The notes under the pieces: generated by a model | What the model saw: the letters and a program-made list of their open reading frames with translations, nothing else | The model's database searches: none | What the model was told of the DNA's origin: nothing | Source of the DNA: Shewanella cyperi | Lineage (GTDB): Bacteria > Pseudomonadota > Gammaproteobacteria > Enterobacterales > Shewanellaceae | Direction: 5' to 3' | NCBI RefSeq assembly: GCF_017354985.1 | Contig: NZ_CP071501.1 | Span: forward strand, 825,501-889,500 | Length of the DNA stretch: 64,000 bases | Shown: in pieces, positions 35,777 to 45,876 of the stretch | How positions within the stretch are numbered: position 1 is the first letter of the stretch | Layout of the letters: every line of letters starts with the position of its first letter | Translations under genes and position numbers: made by a program

Positions 35777-37297
35777 TCAAGCCGCCGGTTTTGGGGCGCC
35801 CTGCGGTTTTGGACGACGACGGCGTACCTGGGGCTTGCCCTCTGCTGAGCTGCCTTGAGGTTTGCTGGCCTGAGATCTGTTGCCCTGTGGCTTACTGCCC
35901 TGTGGCTTGCTTTGTTGGGGCTTGCGGCCCTCGGGCTGTTGACGTCTGTCACCGCTGTCGCGTTTTTCCGCATTGCCACGACTATCGGCGGGCCTTTGCT
36001 CGCCGCCCTTGCGGCCATCGGTCCTGCGTTCGGTGCGTTGTTGTTCACCCTGTGGCTGGCCGGTGCGACCTGGACGCTTGGCGCCCTGGCCCTGTTTGGC
36101 GCCTTGACCCGGCTTGGCCTGGGAGCGGCTGCCGCCCCCGGCTTGCTGGCTGGTTGGCAGCGGATGGGTGGGGATAAAACCGTCGAATTCCTTGCGGGTC
36201 AGCGATTGCTTGATCAGGCGCTCAATGTCGCGCAGCTGTTTGACCTCTTCATGGGTCACCAGGGACACGGCCTCGCCGTCGCTGCCGGCACGACCGGTGC
36301 GACCGATACGGTGTACATAGTCTTCGGGTACGTGTGGCAGTTCAAAGTTGACCACCTGGGGCAGCTCGGCAATGTCGATGCCGCGGGCGGCGATGTCTGT
36401 CGCCACCAGCATGCGGATGGCGCCGGATTTGAAATCCGCCAGCGCCTTGGTGCGGGCACTCTGGCTCTTGTTGCCATGAATGGCGGCGGCCTTGATGCCT
36501 TCGGCCTCCATCTGTTTTGCCAGGCGGTTGGCACCATGCTTGGTACGGCAGAAGACCAGTACCTGTTCCCAGCGATAGAAGCGGGTCAGCTCGGCCAGCA
36601 GGGCCGGTTTCTGGTTCTTGTCCACCGGACAGATCCACTGGCGCACCCGATCGGCGGTGGAGTTGCGCGGCGTGACCGAAACTTCGGCGGCGTTGTGCAA
36701 CAGGCCGTGGGCCAGGGTGCGGATCTCTTCCGAGAAGGTGGCCGAGAACAGCAGATTCTGGCGCTTGGGCGGCAGCAGCTTGAGAATGCGTTTGATGTCA
36801 TGGATAAAGCCCATGTCCAGCATACGGTCGGCCTCGTCCAGCACCAGCACTTCCAAACCGTGGAAGCTCAGGGCATGTTGCTGATACAGATCCAGCAGGC
36901 GACCCGGGGTGGCCACCAGGATATCGACGCCGCGGGCCAGGGCGCTGATCTGCGGATTGATGGACACGCCGCCGAACACTACGGTGCTCTTGAGTGGCAG
37001 GTACTTGCCGTAGGCCGTGACGTTGTCGGCTATCTGCGCCGCCAGCTCACGGGTCGGAGTCAATACCAGGGCACGCACCTGCTTGGGGCCGGCCTTCTGG
37101 CCCTTGCTCAGATTTTCCAGCAAAGGCAGGGTGAAGCCTGCGGTCTTGCCCGTGCCTGTCTGGGCCGCGGCCAACAGGTCACCGCCCTTGAGCACCACAG
37201 GAATTGCCTGGGCCTGGATGGGGGACGGGGTCTGATAACCTTTCTGGCTCAGGGCCTTGAGAATGGGGGCGGACAGCCCCAGGGAGGCAAAACTCAT
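35777..37297 (-). CDS. rhlE: DEAD-box RNA helicase RhlE
   Basis: A 506-residue helicase. Motif I is AAQTGTGKT, followed by PTRELAAQI (Ia), VATPGRLLD (Ib), [10 protein letters not shown] (DEAD, II), SAT (III) and the C-terminal motifs [10 protein letters not shown] and [10 protein letters not shown]. Beyond residue 400 is a low-complexity basic tail rich in Gln, Gly, Lys and Pro, with repeated SKPQG units, likely for RNA contacts. RhlE acts in ribosome assembly and RNA decay. The start at 37297 gives the typical [10 protein letters not shown]-terminus. Confidence 0.95.
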   Translation of the reverse strand: MSFASLGLSAPILKALSQKGYQTPSPIQAQAIPVVLKGGDLLAAAQTGTGKTAGFTLPLLENLSKGQKAGPKQVRALVLTPTRELAAQIADNVTAYGKYLPLKSTVVFGGVSINPQISALARGVDILVATPGRLLDLYQQHALSFHGLEVLVLDEADRMLDMGFIHDIKRILKLLPPKRQNLLFSATFSEEIRTLAHGLLHNAAEVSVTPRNSTADRVRQWICPVDKNQKPALLAELTRFYRWEQVLVFCRTKHGANRLAKQMEAEGIKAAAIHGNKSQSARTKALADFKSGAIRMLVATDIAARGIDIAELPQVVNFELPHVPEDYVHRIGRTGRAGSDGEAVSLVTHEEVKQLRDIERLIKQSLTRKEFDGFIPTHPLPTSQQAGGGSRSQAKPGQGAKQGQGAKRPGRTGQPQGEQQRTERRTDGRKGGEQRPADSRGNAEKRDSGDRRQQPEGRKPQQSKPQGSKPQGNRSQASKPQGSSAEGKPQVRRRRPKPQGAPKPAA

Positions 37298-37664
37298 GCA
37301 GATCTCTCTTGCTGGAAAAACGGGATGTGCCGGTCGGGCCGGTACAGGGGGACGCAAGCTTACCCTATGCGGGCTCCGGCCGCCATCGATACCTCATTTT
37401 AAGCCACTGATAAGCCCCGGTCGAATTCAGCTGTTTGTTGTCCGAAACCTGCAGTTGCCGCTGCCCTGCCGGGCCTGTTGCAGCTTTGCCATCGGATCGC
37501 TGTGCATTAAAAAGGGTTAATAAACATGGAGTCGCCCGGAGTGCTCTGCTATCTTGAGCCCCAGTTCCAGGCGCAGGGATGGGCATAGCTCACAAAGGCA
37601 TAGCTCAAAAGGGGATAGCTGATGCCTGCCGTGTTCCAGTGCCCGACAATGAGCGTGCGAAACT
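37298..37664. other. Intergenic gap without recognised features
   Basis: This 367-bp space separates divergent rhlE and the DUF3626 gene. I see no ORF with a plausible start, no RNA and no strong terminator. It should hold both promoters. Confidence 0.5.
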
Positions 37665-38804
37665 ATGGCTAATGTGAAACCTTCGGTCACCGCTAATCTC
37701 AAACCTTCGGTCACGGCTAATCAAAAATCCAGCCCACTCAACACCGCGGCCACTTATCCCGCCATCGACAGCATCCGGCGCTATGCCCTTGAGCAGCGGG
37801 AGAGCGCCCAGGCGCTGATCCGCAACGTGTTGCAGATGTCTGATATCTCCCCCCAAAGATTCAATGCCGCCATGGATGCCATCATGACCCATGGCCGCAT
37901 TGCGCTGCATTTTCATCCCGATCGCCTCGATTGCCGCGGCCAAATGGTGGCCGAGGGCCTGTTCAATGACGGCCTGTATCGCAACCAGTTTGAGACCCAT
38001 GTATCCAATGGCCTGCTGTCGCCCGAGATTGGCGGTCCCCGGGATCATTGGGAGCGGGCGTTTTTCGGCAGCCTCTGCAATGACAAGGCGGCCCGTCCCA
38101 AATACGGTGCCCTGGATCTGGGGTTGTTTGCCGATGGCCCCTCACCCCGTTTCGGCAGTTGCTACTTTCTGTGCTCTGCGGCGGCGCTGCAACGCAGCAC
38201 CTTTTGTTACCTGGACTCCTATCGCACCCCCAGGGAAAAGGGCACCCTCGATTGTTTCGAGCTGCCGATGGCGGCACTGCTGAGCGAAAGCTTTGAGCGG
38301 GGTTATGCCCTGGGGCAGGAAGGATTGCCGCCGCCGAAACTGATAGCACACCTGCTGGAGCATCTGGGGCAAGGTGACGCACGGCAGCAGGTTCCCGGCC
38401 TGAACCGACCCATGAGCGGTAATCTGGATCATTACATTGAGGCCCAGATCCACGGCCCCCTGTCACTGACAACAGATGTGGACTGCCTGGTGGCCGATCC
38501 CAGCTTCAGGGGCACGCAAGTGGGGGAGCTGTTGGTTGCCCTTTGTCGCCGTTATGCGCTGCAATTGCACTGGCACGGGGGACGACACTTGCTGCCGGAG
38601 CAGGTGCCGCGGGATTTTCGCGGTGCAACCATGCCGGCGCTGGCCAGGCAGGTTGCCATTGATGGCCGGGTCACAGCCCATGCCATAGGTGTAGCGGCGA
38701 GAAAACTGGGTACTCATTCTGGTGGCGGCAGCAGCAGGCACCTTGAAGAGCTTAAGTGGCTCTGGCATGTGCTGGTGCGCTTCGGACGTCCCCTGGCGGA
38801 CTGA
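37665..38804 (+). CDS. DUF3626 family protein
   Basis: A 379-residue protein matching DUF3626: ALHFHPDRL near residue 85, GLYRNQFETHVSNG, the GGPRDHWERAFFG block, and a C-terminal part with HHL- and ADPSFRGTQ-like segments (VADPSFRGTQVGELL). No enzymatic motif is known for this family. The first 25 residues are a repeat (ANVKPSVT/ANLKPSVT/ANQK) encoded by 24-bp DNA repeats, so the true start might be after them, although no better SD is seen. Confidence 0.8.
   Translation: MANVKPSVTANLKPSVTANQKSSPLNTAATYPAIDSIRRYALEQRESAQALIRNVLQMSDISPQRFNAAMDAIMTHGRIALHFHPDRLDCRGQMVAEGLFNDGLYRNQFETHVSNGLLSPEIGGPRDHWERAFFGSLCNDKAARPKYGALDLGLFADGPSPRFGSCYFLCSAAALQRSTFCYLDSYRTPREKGTLDCFELPMAALLSESFERGYALGQEGLPPPKLIAHLLEHLGQGDARQQVPGLNRPMSGNLDHYIEAQIHGPLSLTTDVDCLVADPSFRGTQVGELLVALCRRYALQLHWHGGRHLLPEQVPRDFRGATMPALARQVAIDGRVTAHAIGVAARKLGTHSGGGSSRHLEELKWLWHVLVRFGRPLAD
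37669..37730 (+). repeat. 24-bp in-frame direct repeat at the start of the DUF3626 gene
   Basis: Units of the form GCTAATnnnAAACCTTCGGTCAC occur twice plus a partial third, each coding TAN(V/L/Q)KPSV. The period is a multiple of three, so copy-number change would not shift the frame. Confidence 0.75.
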
Positions 38805-38893
38805 TTTACTCCTTTATTCCCGGCGCCCGGGCTGAGATACTGCGCTCAATTCACAGGCCCTCTCTGGATGGCCAACACAAGTTACGGTTTTGC

Positions 38894-40648
38894 ATGGATA
38901 AATCCCTCGAGAAACAGCTGACACTCTGGCTCAGACAACAAAAGCGCGTCTGCGGCCTGTTCCTGCCGCTGAGCCTGCTGCTGGGAACGCTCAATGCCGC
39001 CGCCCTGGTGGCCCAAAGCTGGCTGCTGGCCCGGGTGCTTGGCGATCTGGTGCTTAACGGTACTCCCGCTGCTGCTCATATGCCCGATTTGCTTGCCATG
39101 GCGGCACTCCTGTTGCTGCGGGCTCTGTGTGCCTGGGGGCGTGAGCGGGCCGGCTTCGAGGCCGGGCTCAGGCTGAGGCGCGCCCTGCGGGGGCGGGTGC
39201 TGGATAGGTTAAGCACCCTGGGACCGGCCTATATCCGCAGTCAGAGCGCCGGCAGCTGGGCCAGCAAGTTGTTGGAGCAGGTGGAACAGTTGCAGGATTT
39301 TTACGGCCGCTATCTGCCGCAAACGACACTGGTGGCCCTGGTGCCCTTGCTGATCCTGGCCTGTGTCTGGCCGCTGAACTGGGCCGCCGGGCTGATATTG
39401 CTCGGCACGGCGCCGCTGATCCCGCTGTTTATGGTGCTGGTGGGCATGGGCGCCGGCGATGCCAATCGTAAACACTTTCAGGCTCTGTCCCGGCTGTCGG
39501 GGCACTTTATGGACAGACTCAGGGGGCTCTCTACCCTGAGGCTGTTTGACCGTGCTGCCGCCGAGCAGCAGGCCATAGAAAACGCCTCGGAAGAATTTCG
39601 TCGCCGCACCATGGCTGTGCTGCGCCTGGCTTTTTTAAGCTCGGCGGTACTGGAGTTTTTCGCCGCCGTCAGCATAGCCCTGCTGGCGGTGTATTTTGGT
39701 TTCAGCCTGCTGGGGCACCTGGACTTTGGCCACTACGGCGCCGGGGTGCAACTGGGAAGCGCCCTGTTTGTGCTCTTGCTGGCGCCCGAGTTTTACCAGC
39801 CGCTGCGGGAGCTGGGCACCCACTATCATGCCAAGGCCCAGGCGGTGGCGGCGGCCGAGGCCTTGCATCAGTTGTTGGAGGGCGAACTGCACGCCCCTGA
39901 GGCGGGTCGGCAAGCCGTCCCCGACACACTGGCCATTTGCGCCAAGGAGCTCAGGGTCTTAAGCCATGACGGCCATTGCCTGCTGGGGCCCTTGAGTTTT
40001 GCTGTCGCCGAGGGGGAGCAGGTGGCCATTCTCGGCCCCAGCGGCGCCGGTAAGAGCAGTCTGCTCAATGCGCTGCTGGGCTTTTTACCCTATGCGGGCA
40101 GCCTGACGGTGGGCGGTGTCGAACTCCGTGACCTGGATTTGAGTGCCTGGCGGGCGCAACTGCTGTGGCTGTCCCAGGAGCCGCAGCTGCTGCACGGCAC
40201 TTTGAGGGATAATGTGGCCATGGGTCGGCCCCTGAGTGATGCGGAGATCTGGGCCTTGCTGGACCGGGCTCACATAGGTGATTTCGTCCGCGGTCTGCCC
40301 GCAGGATTGGAACAGATGCTGGCGGAGCAGGGGAGTAGCATTTCCGTGGGCCAGGCCCAGCGGCTCGCACTGGCGCGGGCACTGGCGGGTGCCGGGCGGA
40401 TTTTGCTGCTGGATGAACCCGGTGCCAGCCTGGATGTGGACAGCGAACGCCTGGTGATGGATAGCCTTAAACAGGCTTCCCTTGGTCGTACCCGGCTGCT
40501 GATAAGTCACAGGCTCGATGAACTCGATGGCGGGGATACAGTGCTGTATCTGGCGCAGGGGCAACTGCAACAGCAGGGCAAACTCAGGGAACTCGCCCTG
40601 GCTGCGGGCCCGGTGGCGAAGCTGCTGGCGCAGGAGGGCTTGCAATGA
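38894..40648 (+). CDS. cydD: Heme/thiol exporter ABC subunit CydD
   Basis: A 584-residue fused permease-ATPase. Six membrane helices occupy about residues 20-310. The ATPase has Walker A GPSGAGKSSLLNALLG, the signature SVGQAQRLALARAL (S-V-G-Q instead of the common S-G-G-Q) and Walker B ILLLDEPGASLD. CydDC is needed to assemble cytochrome bd and exports reduced thiols; heme transport is also reported. The start is set to the ATG at 38894 because residues before it are not CydD-like; no strong SD is visible. It overlaps cydC by 4 bp. Confidence 0.93.
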   Translation: MDKSLEKQLTLWLRQQKRVCGLFLPLSLLLGTLNAAALVAQSWLLARVLGDLVLNGTPAAAHMPDLLAMAALLLLRALCAWGRERAGFEAGLRLRRALRGRVLDRLSTLGPAYIRSQSAGSWASKLLEQVEQLQDFYGRYLPQTTLVALVPLLILACVWPLNWAAGLILLGTAPLIPLFMVLVGMGAGDANRKHFQALSRLSGHFMDRLRGLSTLRLFDRAAAEQQAIENASEEFRRRTMAVLRLAFLSSAVLEFFAAVSIALLAVYFGFSLLGHLDFGHYGAGVQLGSALFVLLLAPEFYQPLRELGTHYHAKAQAVAAAEALHQLLEGELHAPEAGRQAVPDTLAICAKELRVLSHDGHCLLGPLSFAVAEGEQVAILGPSGAGKSSLLNALLGFLPYAGSLTVGGVELRDLDLSAWRAQLLWLSQEPQLLHGTLRDNVAMGRPLSDAEIWALLDRAHIGDFVRGLPAGLEQMLAEQGSSISVGQAQRLALARALAGAGRILLLDEPGASLDVDSERLVMDSLKQASLGRTRLLISHRLDELDGGDTVLYLAQGQLQQQGKLRELALAAGPVAKLLAQEGLQ

Positions 40649-42480
40649 TGACTTCGAGAGGACCCGGCATGGGCGCCGGCATCAGGTCCAATACCAGCTC
40701 AAGTGACTGGCTGTGGCCACTGCTGAAACGCCACAGCCTGATGATGCTGCTGGGGCTGCTGTTGTCGCTGCTGGCGCTGCTGACCGGTATGGGGCTGTTG
40801 TCGCTGTCGGGCTGGTTCCTATCGGCCACGGCGCTGGCTGGCCTGACCGTCACCACGGCCCAGGCCTTCAACTTCTTTACCCCGGCCGGGGGCGTGCGGG
40901 CCCTGTCCATCGCCCGTACCGCCAGTCGCTATGGCGAGCGGCTGGTGACCCATGAAGCCACCTTCAGGGCCCTGACTACCCTGCGTTCCCTGGCCTGGCA
41001 AGCGCTGCTGCCCCTCGGCGAAGCGCGTTTGGGGGGCGAGCGCCGCGGCGAGCTGCTCAACCGTCTGGTGGCCGACATAGATACCCTGGATCACTTGTAT
41101 CTGCGCCTGGCGGTGCCTCTTTTAAGCTTCCTGCTTGGGCTGCTGACCTTGCTGGGCATGCTCGCCTGGCTCGACCCAACCCTGGCCTTGATCCTCGGTA
41201 CCGGTTTACTGTTCAGTGCCCTGTGCTTGCCGCTGCTTACCTATCCCTTGGGGCGCAAGGCCGCCCGCGGGCAGGTGCAGGGGCGGCGCAATTACCGGGT
41301 GGCATTGCTGGAGTTTATCTCGGCCCAGGGTGAGTTGGCGCTCTTTGGCGCCACAGATCGCTACCGAGCCGCACTCGATGAGCTGGAGCTGGGCTGGCAG
41401 CATTGTCAGCGGCAACTGGCGGCGCTCGCCGGTCTGAGCCAGGGCTTCACTATTCTGCTCCATGGCGCCCTGGTGCTGCTGATCTTGTTGCTGGTTTCAA
41501 ATGGCGTTGGCAGCAGTCAACCGCCGGGCGCCCTGGCGGCATTGGTGTTGTTTGTTGCCCTGTCGACCATGGAACTGCTGTCGCCCCTGAGCACCGCCTT
41601 CGCCCAATTGGCCGGCACCCTGGAGGCGGCAAAGCGGGTCGATGACTTGCTCACCGCCCCGTCCGGCGTGCAGTTTGTGAGCCAGGGGCCGACGGTCACA
41701 GAGGGCCGTATCGAGTTAAGGGATGTCGATTTTGCCTATCCCGGCAACGGCCCTGTGCTCAAGGGCATCAGCCTGGAACTGGCACCCGGCAGCTGCACCG
41801 TCCTTATCGGCAAGACCGGCAGCGGCAAGTCGAGCCTGTTGTCGCTGCTGACCCGCAGCTGGGAGCCGGTACACGGCGAGATACTGCTGGATGGGCTGCC
41901 ACTGGCAGCTTACAGCGAGGCCGAACTGCGCCGTGCCATTACGGTCGTGAGCCAGAGAGTGCATGTGTTCAGCGCCAGCCTGAGGGATAACCTGCTGCTG
42001 GCCAATGAGGCAGCGACAGATGCCGAACTCACAGCCGTGCTCACCAAGGTGGGCCTTGGCCATCTGGCGTTGGATGCCTGGCTCGGCGACGGTGGCCGGC
42101 CCCTGTCCGGCGGTGAAACCCGCCGCCTTGGCATAGCCCGGGCGCTGCTGCGTGACAGTCCTATACTGCTGCTGGACGAACCCACGGAAGGACTCGACAG
42201 GCACACCGAGGCGCAGATGCTCAGGCTTCTGCTGGCCCACTGTCGGGGCGGGGACGGAGAATCTGCTGGGGATGAGGGGGTGGCCGGGGGCGAAACCAAG
42301 GCGTTGACCAAGGGCGAGCGCAAGCAAGACAGGACGCTGCTGATGATAAGTCACAGGCTGACCGCCATGGGGCAAATGGATCAGATCTGTGTGCTGGAGC
42401 AGGGCCAGATAGTGGCGAGGGGCGATCATGGACAACTGCTCTCGGAGTTCACCCCCTATGCCCGTCAATACCGGCGCTAG
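40645..42480 (+). CDS. cydC: Heme/thiol exporter ABC subunit CydC
   Basis: A 611-residue partner of CydD, about 35 residues longer than usual. Walker A is GKTGSGKSSLLSLL, signature LSGGETRRLGIARAL and Walker B ILLLDEPTEGLD. Between the D-loop and the H-loop (MISHRL) there is an extra acidic, Gly-rich stretch of about 25 residues (GGDGESAGDEGVAGGETK). The ATG overlaps the cydD stop (ATGA), indicating coupled translation and a heterodimer. No terminator is obvious, but an inverted repeat GCTAGCAG/CTGCTAGC follows. Confidence 0.93.
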   Translation: MMTSRGPGMGAGIRSNTSSSDWLWPLLKRHSLMMLLGLLLSLLALLTGMGLLSLSGWFLSATALAGLTVTTAQAFNFFTPAGGVRALSIARTASRYGERLVTHEATFRALTTLRSLAWQALLPLGEARLGGERRGELLNRLVADIDTLDHLYLRLAVPLLSFLLGLLTLLGMLAWLDPTLALILGTGLLFSALCLPLLTYPLGRKAARGQVQGRRNYRVALLEFISAQGELALFGATDRYRAALDELELGWQHCQRQLAALAGLSQGFTILLHGALVLLILLLVSNGVGSSQPPGALAALVLFVALSTMELLSPLSTAFAQLAGTLEAAKRVDDLLTAPSGVQFVSQGPTVTEGRIELRDVDFAYPGNGPVLKGISLELAPGSCTVLIGKTGSGKSSLLSLLTRSWEPVHGEILLDGLPLAAYSEAELRRAITVVSQRVHVFSASLRDNLLLANEAATDAELTAVLTKVGLGHLALDAWLGDGGRPLSGGETRRLGIARALLRDSPILLLDEPTEGLDRHTEAQMLRLLLAHCRGGDGESAGDEGVAGGETKALTKGERKQDRTLLMISHRLTAMGQMDQICVLEQGQIVARGDHGQLLSEFTPYARQYRR

Positions 42481-42616
42481 CAGCTAATAGCTCAATCCGC
42501 TGCTAGCTGGACTTGGTGATAGCTGCATCCGGTGATAGTTGCTACGAGCGGTGAGCAGCTTATCGCAACAGGCACCGCTGACCTGGCCCTTTAACCTAAG
42601 GTTCCAGCCAAAAGCC

Positions 42617-42793
42617 TTAGCCGAGCCGTTTGGAAAATTCCAGAAACCGCAGTACTTCTTCCTCATGGAATAACAAATTGTCGCCGTCCCTGATGCTGGA
42701 TAACAGATTTTCCCTGGCATAACGTTTGATAGTGGTGGGGGTCTTGTCGAGCAACTGACAGACCTCGTCCAGGGTCAGCAACTTGGAAGCCAT
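42617..42793 (-). CDS. Small helix-turn-helix DNA-binding protein
   Basis: A 58-residue protein. LLTLDEVCQLLDKTPTTIKR is a MerR/excisionase-type winged HTH, followed by RDGDNLLFHEEEVLRFL, the usual wing and final helix. AGGAGA precedes the ATG at 42793; the longer frame upstream is not protein-like. A transcription factor or recombination-directionality factor are both possible; no integrase is seen. It is convergent with cydC. Confidence 0.75.
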   Translation of the reverse strand: MASKLLTLDEVCQLLDKTPTTIKRYARENLLSSIRDGDNLLFHEEEVLRFLEFSKRLG

Positions 42794-43045
42794 GGGGTTC
42801 TCCTGCGATTGAGTGACAGCCTCAAGTATAGACTGTGCTTTTTCAGCGCCCCAAATGGTGAGGCTGGGGATTTGGCTAAGGCTGGCGGTGGGAAACTTGG
42901 GCGGCAAATGCCAAGTGTAGTTGCCTGGCATTCGGTAAAGATTGGCAGTCTTAAGAAATTGATGCCAATAAAAATAGGACATGAGAGAGGCTGTGAACAG
43001 CGACGAGAAGCAGGTTAATTTGGTCAAGCGCCCCTTGTTTGCGCC

Positions 43046-43924
43046 TTATTCACCGAGTTCAAGTGGCAAGTTGTCTGTCGACCATTCAATAAGCCCGCCG
43101 TCGTAAACGGCCACGTTTTGATGTCCCAGCAAGTGGAGAATAAAGGCGTCACTCGAAGAGGCAATACCACCGCCGCAGTAGGTAATTACGCGTTCAGTCT
43201 CCAGCATAGGGCGAAACAATTTGCGCAGATCTTCGGTCGGACGATAGCGCATGGTCTCCCGGTCGAGGATTTCCCACGCGGTTACATTTTTTGCACCTGG
43301 GATATGGCCTCGTGCACCGTATTCCTTCCGCTCACCACTGTGCTGCCGCCGACCGAGAGCGTTCACTATGCAGGTCTTTGAGTCTTTAATGGCGGCCTGC
43401 ACCTGCTCTTTGTCGGCGATGAGTTCCGGTCTGAGGTGCGGGGTAAAGGTCGCCGCCGGGTAAGCGCATGGTGTCGAGGAGACAGGTCTGTCTTCAAGCC
43501 GCCAGGTAGTCCAGCCGCCGTTAAGTACCGACGCGTTGTCGAATCCAAAGGTGCGGAGCATCCACCACAAGCGCGCGGCCCACATGTTTTCCCGCCCATC
43601 ATAAAGCACGACACGGGTGCCGTCTCCGATACCAAGCCGGCCCATCTGGTCGGCGAACCAGTCAGCGGTTGGCATGGTGAAGGTGTAGGAAGGCCGTTGG
43701 GGATCCGATATCTCCAGGAGATCGGCAAAGGCAGCACCAGGAATGTGAGAGCGCTGAAACTCACGTCTACCACTCTTAACCCGCGGGAACGGCCACAGCT
43801 TAACCTGCACAGTTGCATCCACCACGCGCAGGTCGGGATCGTTCAGATGTTGCTCCAGCCACTCAGGTTCAACGAGCGGATGCTGTGTGCCTGTTTCGGG
43901 GATAGGGGGATGGGACTCACTCAT
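43046..43924 (-). CDS. 3-mercaptopyruvate-type sulfurtransferase
   Basis: A 292-residue protein with two rhodanese domains. The N-terminal inactive domain contains SHIPGAAFADLLEISDP and GDGTRVVLYDG; the C-terminal one has HIPGAKNVTAWEIL and the active-site loop YCGGGIASSS with Cys250. The loop CGGGIA differs from the CGSGVT of E. coli SseA, so substrate preference is uncertain. GGGAGG precedes the ATG at 43924; the frame extends to 43972. It borders the repeat/cassette island. Confidence 0.85.
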   Translation of the reverse strand: MSESHPPIPETGTQHPLVEPEWLEQHLNDPDLRVVDATVQVKLWPFPRVKSGRREFQRSHIPGAAFADLLEISDPQRPSYTFTMPTADWFADQMGRLGIGDGTRVVLYDGRENMWAARLWWMLRTFGFDNASVLNGGWTTWRLEDRPVSSTPCAYPAATFTPHLRPELIADKEQVQAAIKDSKTCIVNALGRRQHSGERKEYGARGHIPGAKNVTAWEILDRETMRYRPTEDLRKLFRPMLETERVITYCGGGIASSSDAFILHLLGHQNVAVYDGGLIEWSTDNLPLELGE

Positions 43925-43999
43925 GGCAACCTCCCGGAGGTTCCGTACTGGTGCCTTAGTACAGCCTAACACCTTAATAATGATAATGCCTGTTCATTA

Positions 44000-44565
44000 C
44001 CCCAACCATGCAGTCGTTGGCGGCTCTGAAGGGGGAAATGGTGCAACAGTCAAACTTCACAATGTCTCTTTGAGTTTCCTCGACTGTTCCGCCATGTCTG
44101 GAGTGGAACTCCCATTAGCCAGCACTGCCGCACCAGTGACCATTGGCGACAGGAAGTCGCCGGTGAGCCTCCAGGGAGGGATTCACGGCGTGTCACGGGT
44201 GCGGCAGTGCGAAGGCCCACCGCAGGTGATTTATGGCATCCGATGCCGGAAAGTTGCAGTTGAAGCAAGAGATAGCCGCTGTGCCAGCGGCACAACGTCG
44301 TGGGCTTCCAACCCACTCCCGGGCAAGGGGCTTTGCTCATCCAAAGCCCCTTGCATCCCAAAGGATGCCCCCAGCCGGAGCCGAAAACCCCTCGGGTTTA
44401 TGGGCGAAACGGCCAACGCGACAGACTCGCGTCCTGCTCGACTGTCGCTACCTCGGCGTCCGGCCTCGGTTGTTGCCGTTTCTTGCCCAACACCCTCGGC
44501 GGCTCCGAAGGGGGAAGCGGTGCAACAGTCAAACGTCATAATGTCTCTTCGAGTTTCCTAGACTG
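44000..44565 (+). repeat. Structured non-coding repeat, copy R5
   Basis: Full-length copy with its flanking 3' segment of a preceding unit (GGCGGCTCTGAAGGGGGAAA, 44018-44037). It has GCACTGCCGCACCAGTGACC at 44122, then hairpins GCCGCTG/CAGCGGC (44275-44291), GTGGG/CCCAC (44300-44316) and GCAAGGGGCTTT/AAAGCCCCTTGC (44323-44354). It ends with CCGAAGGGGGAAGCGGTGCAACAG. The next unit starts 479 bp later. Confidence 0.8.
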
Positions 44566-44599
44566 TTCCATCATGGCTGGAGTGGTACACCAATAGACT

Positions 44600-45060
44600 A
44601 GCACTGCCGCACCAGTGACCATTGGCGACAGGGATGTCGCCGCTGAGCCCCCAGGGATGCTGATGTTTAAACCAAGAGTCGCCGTGTCACTGGAGTGGCA
44701 GTGCGAAGGCCCACCGCAGATGATTGATTGCATCCGACGCCGGACGTTGCACGAAAGCACAAGATAGCCGCTGTGCCGGCGGCACAAAGTCGTGGGTCTC
44801 AAACCGGGAGCGCCGAGCCCACACCCGGGCAAGGGGCTTTGCTCATCCACGAACAACTTCCATGTTTAACGGCCAGCTCGCCATCAATGGCTCGCGCTCA
44901 TAAGCACGCTTGCCGCAGGCAAGCATTCGCCCTCACCACGCCATTTTCAGCAGCGTCCTCGACTCTGGCTCCTGCTTTGTCCTAACTCCTGCATCCATGC
45001 AGTCGTCGGCGGCTACGAAGGGGGGCGGTGCAACACTCAAACTTTTAACCAAGTATCACT
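44600..45060 (+). repeat. Structured non-coding repeat, copy R6
   Basis: Directly follows R5 (opening block at 44601). The second core hairpin has an enlarged loop (GTGGG...CCCAC around CTCAAACCGGGAGC). The third is replaced by an insert with CGAACAACTTCC, CCAGCTCGCCATC and a CTTGCCGCAGGCAAG hairpin (about 44912-44926). A further insert (GACTCTGGCTCCTGC ... CTGCATCCATGCAG) precedes the terminal GGCGGCTACGAAGGGG. It shows how units gain or swap internal segments. Confidence 0.75.
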
Positions 45061-45104
45061 ACCTGTGAAACTATCGAGTTGCAGCAATTGCTGGAGTGGA
45101 ACTC

Positions 45105-45310
45105 CAATAGTTTGCACTGCCGCACCAGTGACCGTCGGCGACAGGGATGTCGCCGTTGAGCGCCCAGGGACGGGTTCACAGCGTGTCACTGGAGTGGCAG
45201 TGCGAAGGCCCACCGCAGGTGATTGATTACTTCCCATGCCGGAAGTTGCAGAAAAGCAAAAGATTACCGCTGTGCCAGCGGCAGAAAGTCATGGGGCGCC
45301 GTGGGCGAGC
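45105..45310 (+). repeat. 5' half of an interrupted repeat copy (R7)
   Basis: Starts with GCACTGCCGCACCAGTGACC (45114) and keeps the GGCGAC/GTCGCC and CCGCTG/CAGCGG hairpins. It breaks off after GCAGAAAGTCATGGGGCG, in the second core hairpin. The missing 3' half appears as R8 after a 1.5-kb gene insert. Confidence 0.75.
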
Positions 45311-45388
45311 ATGACATAAACGGCTCTGATTACTTTCGTATCAGCCCTTTTATTTAAGTACGCCAAGATTGCGTGCTTGAGTGACCTG

Positions 45389-45844
45389 TCAGGCCTCGGG
45401 CTCGGCATAAGGCATCCCTTTACCTGTCTCTATGTAGCTTTTAAGACTTGCCAGAAAATGACCCCAGCCCTGACTGCAAATGTCGAAGCATTCAATTTGC
45501 TGCGTCAGACCTTGATGTTCCAGAGCGAGGCGCGTGGTGGATTCGGATGGGCTTGCAAGTTGGAATACGATTGTGGTGCCAATCCATTCCTTCGTACGTG
45601 TCAAACCTGGAACAACTAGTTGGGCGTCGATGACATTCCAACGAACCTCAGATTGTGGCCGCAGGGATTCAATGCGCATCACTTTGAAAGTTTCTCCAAA
45701 TCTTATGGTTATTAAATCGCCAATGCCTGTACCGACCTCGCAGGAAGTCGTCCACCAATCGGAAATACCGCGTTGCGTGGTCAATGCTGCGTAAACGTCA
45801 GAGGCTGGTGCAGAAATAAGCAGGTTGTTTTTGTAGCTGTCCAT
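45389..45844 (-). CDS. SRPBCC (START/AHSA1-like) domain protein
   Basis: A 151-residue single-domain protein. ISAPASDVYAALTTQRGISDWWT and the closing CSQGWGHFLASLKSYIETG helix are typical of AHSA1/SRPBCC ligand-binding folds (shown in parts). GGAGACATGCT precedes the ATG at 45844. These folds bind lipophilic ligands or act as chaperone cofactors; no specific function can be given. It is the last of three leftward genes that interrupt a repeat copy, as in cassette arrays. Confidence 0.8.
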   Translation of the reverse strand: MDSYKNNLLISAPASDVYAALTTQRGISDWWTTSCEVGTGIGDLITIRFGETFKVMRIESLRPQSEVRWNVIDAQLVVPGLTRTKEWIGTTIVFQLASPSESTTRLALEHQGLTQQIECFDICSQGWGHFLASLKSYIETGKGMPYAEPEA

Positions 45845-45876
45845 AGCATGTCTCCATGTCAGATGTTGATAAGAAT

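Noticed and set aside
43887-44561. Frames of 80-220 codons across the repeat copies
   Set aside because: The frames differ between copies, are interrupted by inserts, and have no conserved protein sequence. Conservation follows hairpins, not codons.
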